From assembly GCA_020744225.1 (NCBI GenBank), contig JAGMWG010000020.1:186001-250000 (forward strand): 64,000 bases of DNA, read 5' to 3'. This document shows, piece after piece, positions 36,586 through 47,598 of this stretch. Every line of letters begins with the position of its first letter. Within the stretch, counting starts at the first letter, position 1. The notes under the pieces were generated by a model. It was given only the letters and a program-made list of their open reading frames with translations. It did no database searches and had not been told where the DNA came from. A program made the translations under genes and the position numbers. The DNA comes from Paraphoma chrysanthemicola (taxonomy: Eukaryota; Ascomycota; Dothideomycetes; Pleosporales; Phaeosphaeriaceae).

Positions 36586-36990
36586 GACGGCATTCGACGG
36601 ATGCTTTGGCGATCTACAGTGATGGGCAGAGTGCGCGCAGAGCGAGATTTCGAGTCTTCTTACACCAGGATGGAGACACTGATCCTTGCACTGTGAACAA
36701 GCAATCTCAAAACCCGACGCAGCCAGACATACCAATCGCACTCAAGCCCCTCTTTCGCCCTTTTTGCATGTGGTGGAGGGAACGTGAGTGGCCCAGCTGA
36801 AAGCTTAACTTGGAAGTGGGATGACGGCCGCCCTAACTTAGGCCGCACAGACGTCGTGAGAGCCTCAGTCGAAGCTTCTAGCTCCACGGCAGGGCCAGAG
36901 TATTTCTGCAACCAACGCTGCAGCCTGCATACTACGAAATTGTATCTATAATCTTCATAATAGCACCAACGATACCGCACACATTACAAT
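36586..36990. promoter_or_regulatory. Shared divergent promoter, FolB-like gene and STI1
   Basis: The 405 bp between two divergent start codons must hold both promoters. The segment 36871-36878 reads GAAGCTTC, an nGAAnnTTCn heat-shock-element core about 113 bp upstream of the STI1 ATG. Only two perfect 5-bp units are present. STI1 orthologues are heat-shock induced, so an Hsf1 site is plausible but not proven. Confidence 0.45.
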
Positions 36991-38966
36991 ATGGCAGACG
37001 CTCTAAAAGCAGAGGGCAACAAGCTCTTTGCCGAAAAGAAGTTCGCCGAGTCCATGTGAGTTCCCCGCAAACACCGCCTGCGCACACCACTCGCTAACAC
37101 GACGCAGCGAGAAGTTCACACAAGCCATAGAGCTCGACCCCACAAACCACGTGCTGTACTCGAACCGATCAGGCGCATATGCCTCGCTGAGGGATTGGGA
37201 GAAGGCTCTGACCGACGCAAACAAGACAACAGAGATCAAACCTGACTGGGCCAAGGGCTGGGGCCGCAAGGGCACAGCGCTGCACGGCAAGGGCGACTGG
37301 AGTGAGTTTCCTTGTTACACTCTACATTGAAAGGGACTCGTTTGCTAACAACAATCAGTCGATGCGAAGGAAGCCTTCGACGAAGCACTCAAGCTTGACC
37401 CGAATAATGCGCAGGCCAAGTCAGGCCTGGATGCCGTCCAACGCGCGGTCGAAGCCGAAGCGCGTTCCGACGGCGACCTAGGTGGGGATCCTTCGGGAGG
37501 TCTGGGGGGCATGTTTAGTGACCCCAACATGATCCAAAAGCTCGCAAGCAATCCCAAGACCGCATCCTTCCTCGCCGATCCCGAGTTCATGAGCAAGCTA
37601 CAGCGACTCAGGTCCAATCCGAACGATGTCGGTTCGTATATGCAGGACCCGCGCTTCCTGCAGGTCATGAGCGTGCTTCTTGGAATTGATATGCAGTTTG
37701 GCGGGCCTGGTGCGGGTGGTCCAGGTGGCGATGCGCCACGGGAGGCTGAGGAGGATGTGGACATGCCCGATGCGCGACCGACACCCAAACAGCCGGAGAA
37801 GGCACCCGAGCCGGAACGAGAACCAGAGCCCGAGGAGACTGAAGAGGACAAGGCCGCAAAGGAGGCAAAGGCAAAGGCAGACGAGCTGAAAAAGAAGGGC
37901 ACAGAGTTCTACAAGAAGCGACAGTTCGATGAGGCCATCGCCAACTACACACAGGCATGGGAGACGCACAAGGACATTGCGTATAAAACCAACGAGGGTG
38001 CTGCCAAGTTCGAGAAGGGCGATTACGACGGGTGCATCAAGGCTTGTGAGGAAGCGATTGAATATGGTCGCGAAGTTTATGCTGACTTCAAGATCATCGC
38101 CAAGTCAGTCTTATTGCATGAATTTCTGAATGATCGCTAACATGCCACAGGGCGTTTGCACGCATTGGTACAGCCTATGAAAAGAAGGGCGACTTGGCCA
38201 ACGCTATCCTGTATTACCAGAAGGCGCAAACTGAGCACCGTACACCCGAGGTCCTCGCCAAGCTTAGAGCGGCAGAAAAGGCAAAGATCACGGCAGACAG
38301 AGAGTCCTACATCAACCCAGAGGAGGCAGAGAAGGCTCGCGAACTTGGCAACGCCAAGTTCAAGGAGTCGGACTGGCCCGCTGCCGTCGAGGCATATTCT
38401 GAGATGATCAAACGTGCGCCCGATGACCCACGAGGATTCTCAAACCGCGCTGCCTGCTTCATCAAACTGCTTGAATTCCCTTCGGCTGTCACAGACTGCG
38501 ATGAGGCCATCAAGCGTGATCCTACTTTCATTCGAGCATACCTGCGAAAGGCACAGGCTTACTTCACCATGAAAGAGTACTCCAAGTGCGTTGATGTTTG
38601 CGCTGAGGCTGCAGAGCACGACAAGGATGGTAAGAATGCACGTGAAATCCAGCAGCAGGAGACAAAGGCCCTTCAGGCGCAGTACTCAGCACGCGACGGC
38701 GAAACTGAACAGCAGACTATGGAGCGCATCCAGCGCGATCCGGAGATTGTATCAATCCTCCAGGATCCTATCATGTAAGAACCTTTCCCCTCACTTCCGT
38801 CGCCACGGCCCTCAAGTTCGGAACATCGCTAATAGATTGTAGGCAATCAATTCTCCAGCAAGCTAAGGATGATCCGGCCGCCCTTCAAGAACATCTGCGG
38901 AACCCTGGCATTCGCAGTAAGATACAAAAGTTAGTGCACGCCGGCGTGATCAGAATGGGCCGTTGA
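36991..38966 (+). CDS. sti1: STI1/HOP Hsp70-Hsp90 co-chaperone
   Basis: Predicted 583 aa from five exons (36991-37055, 37108-37301, 37359-38103, 38151-38774, 38843-38966). All introns are GT-AG and 47-68 bp. The N-terminal TPR1 (MADALKAEGNKLFAEKKF, NRSGAYASLRDWEKAL) is followed by a DP1 motif region (FSDPNMIQKLASNPKTASFL, DPRFLQVM). A charged linker leads to TPR2A (ADELKKKGTEFYKKRQFDEA) and TPR2B (KARELGNAKFKESDWPAAVE, NRAACFIKLLEF). The C-terminal DP2 (IQRDPEIVSILQDPIM|QSILQQAKDDP) completes the canonical order. Sti1 bridges Hsp70 and Hsp90 and passes on clients. The splice junctions are unambiguous and the length is normal. The protein ends GVIRMGR. Confidence 0.95.
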
Positions 38967-41900
38967 AGCGGCGGATCGCCAGAGCTCCGTAATGTTCGTT
39001 GCGTAATATCTACTGCAGATGAGAGCAACTACATAAAAGTGTGACGAAGCTGGTTTTGATGTTTTCGATTCCTCTGCATAGCGTATAGGTACTGTCAATA
39101 TATGATTCAAACACTATTTCCTAGAAACAACATCAAGACTACTGTGATGATCGACGTTCACGAAGTAAGCGGGCCGAACCTTCAAAGATCGCGCTACATT
39201 GCTAGCGCAACTTAGCGCTGCGCGGCGTCCCCATCGATCCGGAGTATTGCCTGCATGAAGCGGCTGCCTTGGCGCGTCAGCATGCAAATAAGGCGCTTCG
39301 ACTAGAGCTCTCCCGGTACCAGCTATCTGCACAGATTCGTTGTTGCCAGCTTTGTATTTTGACACATGCCTTCCCACTTGCGAAAACGCGCAACGACCCA
39401 AATCTGCTCTCACTGTACAGGCTTCTGGCAAGAACGACAGCGAGAAACAAAAATGCGTCTCATCAATCATTTTGAATGTCTAGGCATATCTTGATTCTAG
39501 CAGTGCCGATTTAAGTCGACAGACGGCGTACAGGCGTTCCAACGGTCACTCGGTGAGGCAATATCAAACTCCATCTCTGCCACCAGTATTGAAAAAGTGT
39601 GCTGCCATCAGAAGAGCAAGTACATGCGGCCATGATACGTGTCTTGCGGTTGTTTATCCAAGCCCATCACATCAGATACGCGGATTCCCCAAGCTGTGTA
39701 CAACGTTTGCATCGTATACGAAGTGACCATTACGCTGACAATCAAGCCACGTGCTGTAGTTGTCGGTCCCGTGCTGTTTGGTGCCACTGTCGTCTTCGCT
39801 CGGTGGAACGATGCTCTTAACTACAACTAAGAGTATAATACGAGCACGACGCGAGCAAGATACGTTTTATTCCCATTCTCGCTGGAGATCTACCACGCCT
39901 GGCGCTCGGAGCTGGTCTATTCCATCTAAGCGCCTGATTCTCATCTAGGTCATCTAGTTGTTATTCACGGTGAATTAGCCAAGGTTGAATCTAGCATGGC
40001 ATTTAATGTGCATAATCCAATAAACCCTCGCTCAACAACACTGGTCAGCAAATGCATCCCGCTCAAACACCATGCACGAGTCGTGGCATCGCGTAATTCC
40101 TCTCAGAGAGCGTGTCGTCTCTTTGAAGCTGTGTACTACAGACCATTGCTTTGGCCGCATGCTACACACTTACCACGACATCATTTCCTGCATCTCCAAG
40201 AATGACTTCGACCATCCAGCGGCAGACGTTAAGGTAAAGAATTAAGGCCTAGCATACCATATTCCATAACATATTGTACAGGATCCTCAAGGACCTACCA
40301 GTATAGCTACCGCCATTAGTAGTTGTAGGTCTACGATGGGGCTTCGTGCGTCTTCTCAACAACAGGTCCCGCATGGTGTGCCTCTTGCGAGTTCAGCCAC
40401 TTGCTGGTTATAGAACGTACCGCATCTCGATTTTGTCGGTCCAGGGTTGAGAAATTGACATCATTTGCCTGGTTTAGAGTGCCTGAGCTGGAATGTTGAT
40501 CGTACATCTGCCATTTTCATGATCGTGTTTCTTGTCACGCTCGCGATGATATGGGCTTGTAACACTTGCTTATTTTGGATGTTGTCTGTCCACGAATCAC
40601 AGTAGGTAAGGACTCGATCAAAGAGCGAGAATAACTGTAGAGTGGCGGTCAATTGGGGGCGTGCACCGCTTCGCGCCCACTTCGAGCAAGTCTCGGGACG
40701 CAGCTACGATTGCACAGTCCTTGCACAACCCTTGACGCCCCCAAGCCGACGACCATTCAATGCCGCCGTCGCTACCTTCCAATCGGAGGGCCACTTGTCC
40801 GACGGAGCCGCACAACGGCAAGTAAAGCAGCATCAACGGAAGATGAAAATCCGGGCTAATATATACACCTCATGGTAGCTAAGATGAGTAAACAGTGTTA
40901 CGAAAGTTGTCACAACAAAAGAAAAACTTCGCCCTTGGCTTCTGTCCCGATTCTCGCTAGAGAGATCCTGTCGCAGACAGCCAGGTACGCCGCGTTCCGT
41001 TATTGAATCAAATCAACTGCTATGTACAGAACCATATAGATAGGTCATTGGTTCACCGTGCTCGATTCCACATGTATCAGAGGTGCAGGGGATCTCTGGT
41101 GAGATCTAGCGGTTTGACCTACTGTGATTTCCCCAGAAGTTTTGTGCCAGCGCGGATTCTTCACCGAAAGAAGAGTGGCTGAAATACGTGTGAGGAAGCT
41201 CGTTGGGCTCTATACTTGCAAGTTTCCTTGCGCTCAAGAAGCCGTGTAGGTGTCGGTATAGCTGCCGCTAGAGCTGCGCTTGCACAAAACTTCCGGGGGG
41301 GATTTCAGTGGGTCAAACTCCCCCCCCTCCCCCCACCCTCCATATGTGAAGGTGCATTCACATTTGACGTTCATTATGAACCAGTGCTACTCAATCTAAA
41401 CGAAGACATAATCCCTAAGATTACGACCAATTGTCTGCTGCGCGGAGTGAGCCAATGTCTTGCTGCTTTGTTGGGGTCGCATTGAGTTCAAGTGTTTGCG
41501 GAGAACACGAACAGCAACCAATCTCAGACATGACAAGGATACCGGCAATCGGGTCCTGCAGATCGTATCGGGGTCGGACCGACCCACACGGATAACCGTT
41601 AGGGACGGTGGGGATGGGTGAACTTTCCTGCCGGATGCAAGGTGGCCCGGCTTCCGAGCGTACTAAGCACAACAGGCGAAGTGTCGGACCACAATGACCA
41701 GCACGTATAGTGGCAGTCACATCAAGTGGGCCATACAAGGTATAATGAGATCTTGTGTGGATAAGATGTGGAGAACCAGGAGCATTCACTGTGGAGAGGG
41801 TTGCTACAGTGTTGCAACAAGACCGGATGAGACGCTGCCGACAAGCCTAGCACAACGATTACATGGGCGCAACTTGACTTTCCTGAATCTTGGCATCTTT

Positions 41901-42122
41901 CTCTGGAGACAGGTTTGGCCCTCGCAACATGGTCGAATACTGTGACGATATTGTAGAGGCAGAAGTGGGTCGCAGTTTTTGCGCATTCGTCATTCATTTC
42001 GAACTCATGTTATTGGATCACAAAATCATGGGGTCGAAGACATATATTATATAAAGAGGTTCGAAGATGAGTTCAAGCTATCATTTTCTTTTGCACTGCT
42101 CTAATCTATAGTACTCACAAAA
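38967..42122. other. Gene-free stretch, 3.2 kb
   Basis: No frame has a recognisable domain or a splice-compatible partner. A C-rich and G-rich patch lies at about 41295-41340 (runs of seven G and seven C). This is the start of the sparse part of the window. The last 80 bp form the promoter of the first P450. Confidence 0.45.
42048..42056 (+). promoter_or_regulatory. TATA box of first P450 gene
   Basis: TATATAAAG lies 67 bp upstream of the ATG at 42123, with a short pyrimidine-rich leader between. Spacing and sequence fit a core promoter. This is inference from sequence only. Confidence 0.45.
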
Positions 42123-43991
42123 ATGAGTCCACCGGTCTCTCTTCTGGCTTTGGCAGTACTGGTAGGCCTCCGTACTCACAGTACCATTCTCAACTTATAG
42201 CTGACTTCTTTCATAGCCAGTAGTCTACTTTGCGATTGTTGCAACGTATCGACTCTTCTTCCATCCTTTGAGCAAGATCCCCGGTCCAAAACTGCTCGCC
42301 ATAACATCTCTTCCCAAGGACATAAAGAACAACATTTTGGGCACCTGGTACAAAGATGTAGCCGCTATCCATGCTCAGTATGGTCGTGTAGTCCGCATGA
42401 GCCCCGACTCAGTCGCGATTGATGGCGATCCTGGTTGGGATGACGCTTACGCTTTCCGAAAAAAAGGCGAAGAAGATTTCAAGCGCGATCCCAATTGGTT
42501 TCATGTTGACGATGGCAAAACAGCGTCGTTGCCAAGTATTTTCCTCACAGATCGTGAAGGACACCGTCGTCAACGCAGGGTTCTTGCCCATGCTTTCTCT
42601 CAGACTGCGATGTACGAGCAAGAGCCGACTATCAAGCACTTTGTAGACCTGTTCATTACACGTCTCCGCAGCTTGTCTGAAGCTGGAACACCCCTTGATA
42701 TAGTTAAATGGTACGTAAGGCTGCGATACGAAGTGGCTGTATGTCTCTGTACCTTGCAATTGACATCAACACGCTATCTTGGCTGGCGATGTCAATAGCC
42801 ATTGTGGCAAAATACAATAGCTCTTCTATACTGTCCCTTCTTATTAAGACACTGCTGACATATAATAGGGTGCGTCAACTTGCCTTTGTTCTGAGTTACT
42901 CTGATAAATGACTTGCGCTACACTTGCAGAGACCGTACTGACTTCGCCTTCGTGGCTTCGCAGTTCAATTTCGCAACCTTCGACATCATCGGGGAGCTCA
43001 CATTTGGAGAAAGCTTCGAATGCTTGGACAAATCTCAGATGCATCCATGGATCTCCATGATATTCCAATCTGTCCAAGCGGCCGAGTACCTGAGATTCCT
43101 GCTTGCGTATCCGTTGACTGCCGTCATCACAAAAAGACTGATAGGAAAACGCGTGTTTGAAACACGCAAAGACCAACGAGATTTCACAATTGCAAAGACT
43201 GATCGCCGTCTCGCTCAAGGTGTGGCGGGCAGCGGGAAGAAAGACTTCATGTCATACGTTTTGAAGCACAATGACGAAAAAGGGATGACTAGAGAGGAAA
43301 TTTGGGGTAATTCAGAGTCCCTAATCGGTGCTGGAAGCGAGACGACTGCAACTGCTCTCTCGGGCTTGATGTATTACCTCGGCAAGAACCCACAGGTGAT
43401 GCAGATACTTCTTAGCGAGATACGAACTGCGTTCGACTCTGAAGAAGCGATAACAATGAGGTCTTCTGCAGCATTGGTGTATACACATGCTTGCATAGAG
43501 GAAGCTCTGCGCGTGTTTCCTCCCGTACCAGTAACGCCAGTCCGACTTTCGCCTGGAGATTTTGTGGGCGGCCATTACCTCCCCAAAGACGTGAGTATCC
43601 GACCGCGAAGTCGAATTTCTGCTGGTTGATACTAATGCTCCATTAGACCAAGATCGTTGTCCACCAATGGGCCACCTACCGTAACCCGGAGAACTGGCAT
43701 CGGCCTAACGACTTTTGCCCCGAGCGCTTCCTACCGCAGGATCATCCATTTTACAACGCTGCGTTCGCGCATGACAACAAGAAATGCTTCAGGCCGTTCG
43801 CTTACGGCCCGACGGAATGCCTGGGCAAGAATCTGGCATATGCCGAAATGCGTCTCATTATGGCGAAATTCTTATGGAACTTCGACGCCACCGGGTTGCC
43901 GGAGAATGAGGACTGGGCAGAGAAAATGACGGGTAATACTCTCTGGGACAAGAGGCCATTGATGGTGAAGCTATCCCTGGCTAAGCACTAG
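42123..43991 (+). CDS. Cytochrome P450 monooxygenase (altered heme motif)
   Basis: Predicted 502 aa from four exons (42123-42161, 42217-42714, 42964-43590, 43647-43991). It opens with a hydrophobic anchor and FFHPLSKIPGPKLLA. The I-helix GAGSETTATALSG, the ExxR motif EEALRVFPP and PERF (CPERFLP) are intact. The heme loop reads FAYGPTECLGKN: Cys446 is present, but the Arg of FxxGxRxCxG is Thr444. The second intron (42715-42963, 249 bp) is five times longer than its neighbours and its limits are uncertain. The GTAAGG donor gives KWY|FNFATFDIIG, one residue longer than the usual KWYNFxTFDIIG, so a cryptic micro-exon or damaged intron is possible. The family resembles microsomal P450s of secondary metabolism. 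The substrate is unknown. Confidence 0.82.
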
Positions 43992-44556
43992 GACGGTGGA
44001 GATCAGCAAGTTAAGCGTCCAAGTGCTTAGAGATTCTTCCGCCGGCCATCAGTCTAGATGCTTGACAGAGAGGCAAGCATGTTCGTAGACGAAGAAGGGG
44101 TCAATCTAGTTCAAGAAATAACTTTGGTCATAGTCTTACAATATTTCGCTAAGAAAAGACTGGTTTGACACGTTCCAGCCTACTTCGTAGCATTGAAAAA
44201 GCCCACTACTCTAAATTAGCTCAAGCGAATCGATCATCCTCACTCTACTGCACGCATCTAGAAGGGCAATGGTCTCTGATTGCTTGTCACAAAATGTGCA
44301 ACGGCAGATTCGTCGGCTATGCTGCGTGCTTCAGGTGTTGTCAGGCCAGACTAGAGTTCTCCTTGTGCCGTTGTTTCACAATCGCCCAATCACAGCGCGC
44401 CCTCAAACGATCTGTCACCAGCCAGACCGCCAAGCCTGAAACGACTGATGCTTCAAGTTCGCCTTCTTCATCGCGACGCATCTTCACCATCTTTGTTCCA
44501 TCACAAATTATTCAAACTTCTGCAGCTGAAAGGTCTCGCCTCACTTCAACTCGACT
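43992..44556. other. Intergenic, P450 to bZIP
   Basis: 565 bp with no domain-bearing frame other than the start of the bZIP gene. Confidence 0.4.
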
Positions 44557-45348
44557 ATGCCGTCCTCAATTGGCAGTCTTGCGTCGCCAAGGTCGACCTC
44601 GTCAGCCGACCACACCTCGGACAGCATTCCCTCTCGCCGAAGACCGCGCGTGAGCGCCGAACACACCTTGAATAGGGTCCGAGAGAACCAAAGGCGGCAT
44701 CGTGCAAAGCAGAGAGATCATGTGGCGTCGCTTGAACAAAAGCTCGTCGAGACTGAGAAGCTGCTAGCTGACGCCCGGGCTGAAATAGCTGTACTAAAGG
44801 CGGAGCGAGCAGCAGTAATTCCAGGTGATCGAAGCAACCACATTGCGTCACTACCAATGGCAGCTAGCGCAATTGGAAGCGCGTCAAGTTCGAGCAAGCA
44901 AACAGAGCTAGCCATGTTCGAAAGTGGCGGCCCGCAGCTCCAATATCCAGACCTAGCCTTCTTGAACGACAATTTCTCTCCAACCTTCCTTGTCGACATG
45001 AACAGCTTCCAAGTACCCTCACCAGCCCCTCAAGTAGAAGAAGTGGAAACCATTCCAGGGCCTCCACCGTGCTGCTCGGATCCCACGACCTTACCGCCGC
45101 CGGATGAGCCTGTCGACCCAGAATGCTCGTCGTGTAAGACCAAACCACCACCAGATCCCTCTGAGTCAACAACTCTATGCGCGAAGGCTTTTGTCTTGAT
45201 ATCGCAGCAGAATGTCCGCAACTTAGACCCAGAATCGATCAGGTTATGGTTGGCCCAGGGTTTACGACGGGCGCAGAGAGAAGGAGAGGGCTGCAGAGTT
45301 GAAAACGGAGCCTTGTTGAGGCTACTGGATTACATCAGTGGCCTTTGA
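44557..45348 (+). CDS. bZIP transcription factor
   Basis: Single exon, 263 aa. The basic region NRVRENQRRHRAKQR (about 39-53) runs into a leucine zipper with heptad leucines (VASLEQKLVETEKLLADARA). The RENQRRHRA form is a fungal AP-1-like variant rather than the Gcn4 form. The middle is Ser/Pro-rich. There are Cys clusters (PPPCCSDPTTL, PECSSCKTK) that could sense thiol-reactive stress. The C-terminus ends with a conserved-looking helix (ESIRLWLAQGLRRAQREGEG...LLRLLDYISGL). It lies 358 bp upstream of an arsenite methyltransferase gene on the same strand, which suggests a local regulator of arsenic response, like yeast Yap8. That role is inferred from position and the Cys content only. Confidence 0.82.
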   Translation: MPSSIGSLASPRSTSSADHTSDSIPSRRRPRVSAEHTLNRVRENQRRHRAKQRDHVASLEQKLVETEKLLADARAEIAVLKAERAAVIPGDRSNHIASLPMAASAIGSASSSSKQTELAMFESGGPQLQYPDLAFLNDNFSPTFLVDMNSFQVPSPAPQVEEVETIPGPPPCCSDPTTLPPPDEPVDPECSSCKTKPPPDPSESTTLCAKAFVLISQQNVRNLDPESIRLWLAQGLRRAQREGEGCRVENGALLRLLDYISGL

Positions 45349-45706
45349 GGACGGTGCATCTCTTGTCGCACATGACAGTTGTTCCAAGGTTCGTTATACC
45401 TATTCGACGTATGTAGGCAAGGTCTATATCTACAATAGAAAGGGTTTCTCTCAAGATCTAGTGCCGAGGTTATAAAAGTTGACTTTTGCAATGCGATGGC
45501 ATAGAGCAATAATTCTGTGACAGTCTCACGTCCTTTTGTGGCAAATCGAGCGTACGTCAGAATGCGGGGTATGGACATAACAGGAGATGAATTGCCGTTA
45601 CACGACAACAGTGACATATCGATCACTCTGCTTACATTTGCCCCCCGATCAAATTAAGTCCTTGATACCGACCACACGTCGCTCCATACGTTCTCTAGAC
45701 CTCCTC
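45349..45706. other. Intergenic, bZIP to arsenite methyltransferase
   Basis: 358 bp likely containing the promoter of the methyltransferase. I could not pick out a convincing Yap-type TTAGTAA site. Confidence 0.4.
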
Positions 45707-46629
45707 ATGGACTCAAGGGCAATTTACCAACAAGTTTCCGATCGGTACAGCGCCACTGCCCGAGCTGAAACCTCAACACACCATGTCGAAACGGTGGCCC
45801 GGGCTTTTGGATATTCCACAAGGGAGCTTGCATCGACCCCCAGCGAGTCTAACCTTGGATTGAGCTGTGGTAATCCTCTAGCCCTCGCAAACCTTCAAGG
45901 GAAAGAAACAGTCATTGACTTAGGCTGCGGGGCGGGTTTTGATGTCTTCCTTGCTGCGAAGAAACTTGAAAAAGGTGGAAAGGTAATTGGAGTCGACATG
46001 AATGGGGTGAGACTACCGAGCAGTCATAAGTTCGCGACCTCTAATAGTCCCAGGACATGCTTGCAAAAGCAGCTCAATGTGCTTCTAAAACAAACGCCAC
46101 CAACCTCCATTTCCTCAACTCTCGTGTTACCGCCATCAATCTACCTAATGAGAGTGCAGATGTTGTCATATCAAATTGTGTCATCAACCTCATTCCTGAT
46201 GCAGAGAAGCACCTCGTATTCAAGGAAGTGTATCGACTCTTGAAACCAGGTGGAAGATTGGCAGTCTCCGACATCCTGACCAAACAACCGCTGCCAGAAT
46301 ATATGAAGCAAAATGTGGCACTCTATGTGGGCTGTTTAGCAGGTGCAAGCAGCAAAGAAGAGTACGAGAACTGGTTACAAGATGCAGGATTCGATGACAT
46401 CGTCATTTTGGATGCAGGCAACGATTTGAATGTCTATACAAGTGGTCAAGTCAATGCTGGCTGCTGCTCCGGAGCAGGTGATCAAAAGGCTGAGTCGCCA
46501 CAGATGTGTTGTGGAGGGAACGACAGCGATGGCGGCGTCTTGACAGACATGAAGCGTGATTTGAGGAATTTGGATTTAAACGAGTGGGCTGGCGAGTACT
46601 CTAGCTTGCGAAATGGAGTATTTCGCTGA
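45707..46629 (+). CDS. arsM: Arsenite S-adenosylmethionine methyltransferase
   Basis: Predicted 291 aa from two exons (45707-46006, 46054-46629). The 47-bp phase-0 intron falls inside the SAM domain, GVDMNG|DMLAKAAQ. SAM motif I is VIDLGCGAGFDVFLAA, and later motifs are CVINLIPD and LKPGGRLAVSDIL. The cysteines used for As(III) binding are in place: C54 (LSCGNPL), C194 (YVGCLAGAS), and a C-terminal CC pair at 237-238 plus C252-C253. ArsM methylates As(III) to mono-, di- and trimethyl species, mainly for detoxification. The bZIP gene upstream is a plausible regulator. The start codon gives the usual family length. Confidence 0.9.
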
Positions 46630-46765
46630 CTTGATTAGGCTCATTCAAGATTTTTGCGGTGAAAAGGGTTTGGGACGGTGAAGGGAATATTCTTGAATTG
46701 GACGATCCTCCTCCATCGTCACTCGAACAGGCTATGATGGTTGCCATGGAGATGACTGATTAACC

Positions 46766-47047
46766 ATGTTACCCATGTGGCAGCACGGGGACATATTCCG
46801 GGATTGTGATGTAGTACGAGGCGGGTTGAGAGATGCGTTGAACACCAGCGAAGCACGAACTCTTCTCATGCCGTACGAAACGGACCAGTGCTTCCGCCCA
46901 TATGTGAGCAAGAAGGAGGCAGGAGATATCAAGAATGGCAAAGTTCAGGTTATACCGAGTATATGGGGCCACATCGCTGGCGGGGGGGCGAGCCAGCGGG
47001 TCCCACAATGGATGGCTGCGAGGATTCGAGAGGTCTTACAGTATTAG
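46766..47047 (+). pseudogene. C-terminal fragment of homoserine-O-acetyltransferase-like hydrolase
   Basis: A 93-codon frame resembles only the last third of this alpha/beta-hydrolase family: MWQHGDI near the start, then SEARTLLMPYETDQCF, VIPSIWGHIAGGG (catalytic His region) and QWMAARIREVL at the end. No nucleophile elbow or N-terminal half is found upstream. The preceding 140 bp read VWDGEGNILELDDPPPS in another frame and then stop. I read it as a truncated remnant, possibly left by rearrangement next to arsM. A short expressed protein cannot be excluded. Confidence 0.55.
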
Positions 47048-47598
47048 ATCGAAAGCAACGTTCTCCCCATGAGACACTGTATGCACGTCACACACTTTCA
47101 AGAGGGCTAAACGGATCCTGCCTATTATCTTCGTGGTGAGGCAACTCACCGTCACGACAGAGCGGGGTAGTAGGTTATATCAGGAACACACCCACCTGTC
47201 AGTGATTATCCCTCCCACCGTTCACTGGTCAGTACAAAGCAACAAGAAGTGGTGCAGTCTCGAGAGCGCAATCTCTTTGACAGCGCCATTCCTCATGCGT
47301 TGCAACGTGCAGGAAGCCGGTTATTCTCGTCCACGGTGATAGGCGGAGCTCAGTCCTTCCCAGAGGGTCGGGCCGGACCACAGCCTTGCGAAGGTCTCGT
47401 TCTCATGCATACATAAGAGATCGACTTCAGAACTTCTTGCTTTAGTCGCCGAAGAGCAGGTGCACCGGGCTTGATATGCGCGCATGGCAATGCACATGGC
47501 AATGCACATGGTGCACACCGATGATGACCCCGATAGTTTATATCCAACCCCGGGCCTCGCTCTAGTCCTCACTCTTTCAACGACGTCTGATTTTGGCC
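47048..47598. other. Intergenic, promoter of second P450
   Basis: 551 bp without a gene. It includes a short direct repeat (CATGGCAATGCA twice, about 47483-47508) and a TTTATATC box about 70 bp upstream of the P450 start. Confidence 0.4.

Noticed and set aside
41295..41340. G7 and C7 runs
   Set aside because: Short homopolymers separated by mixed sequence. They are not regular enough for a quadruplex call and have no adjacent gene start.
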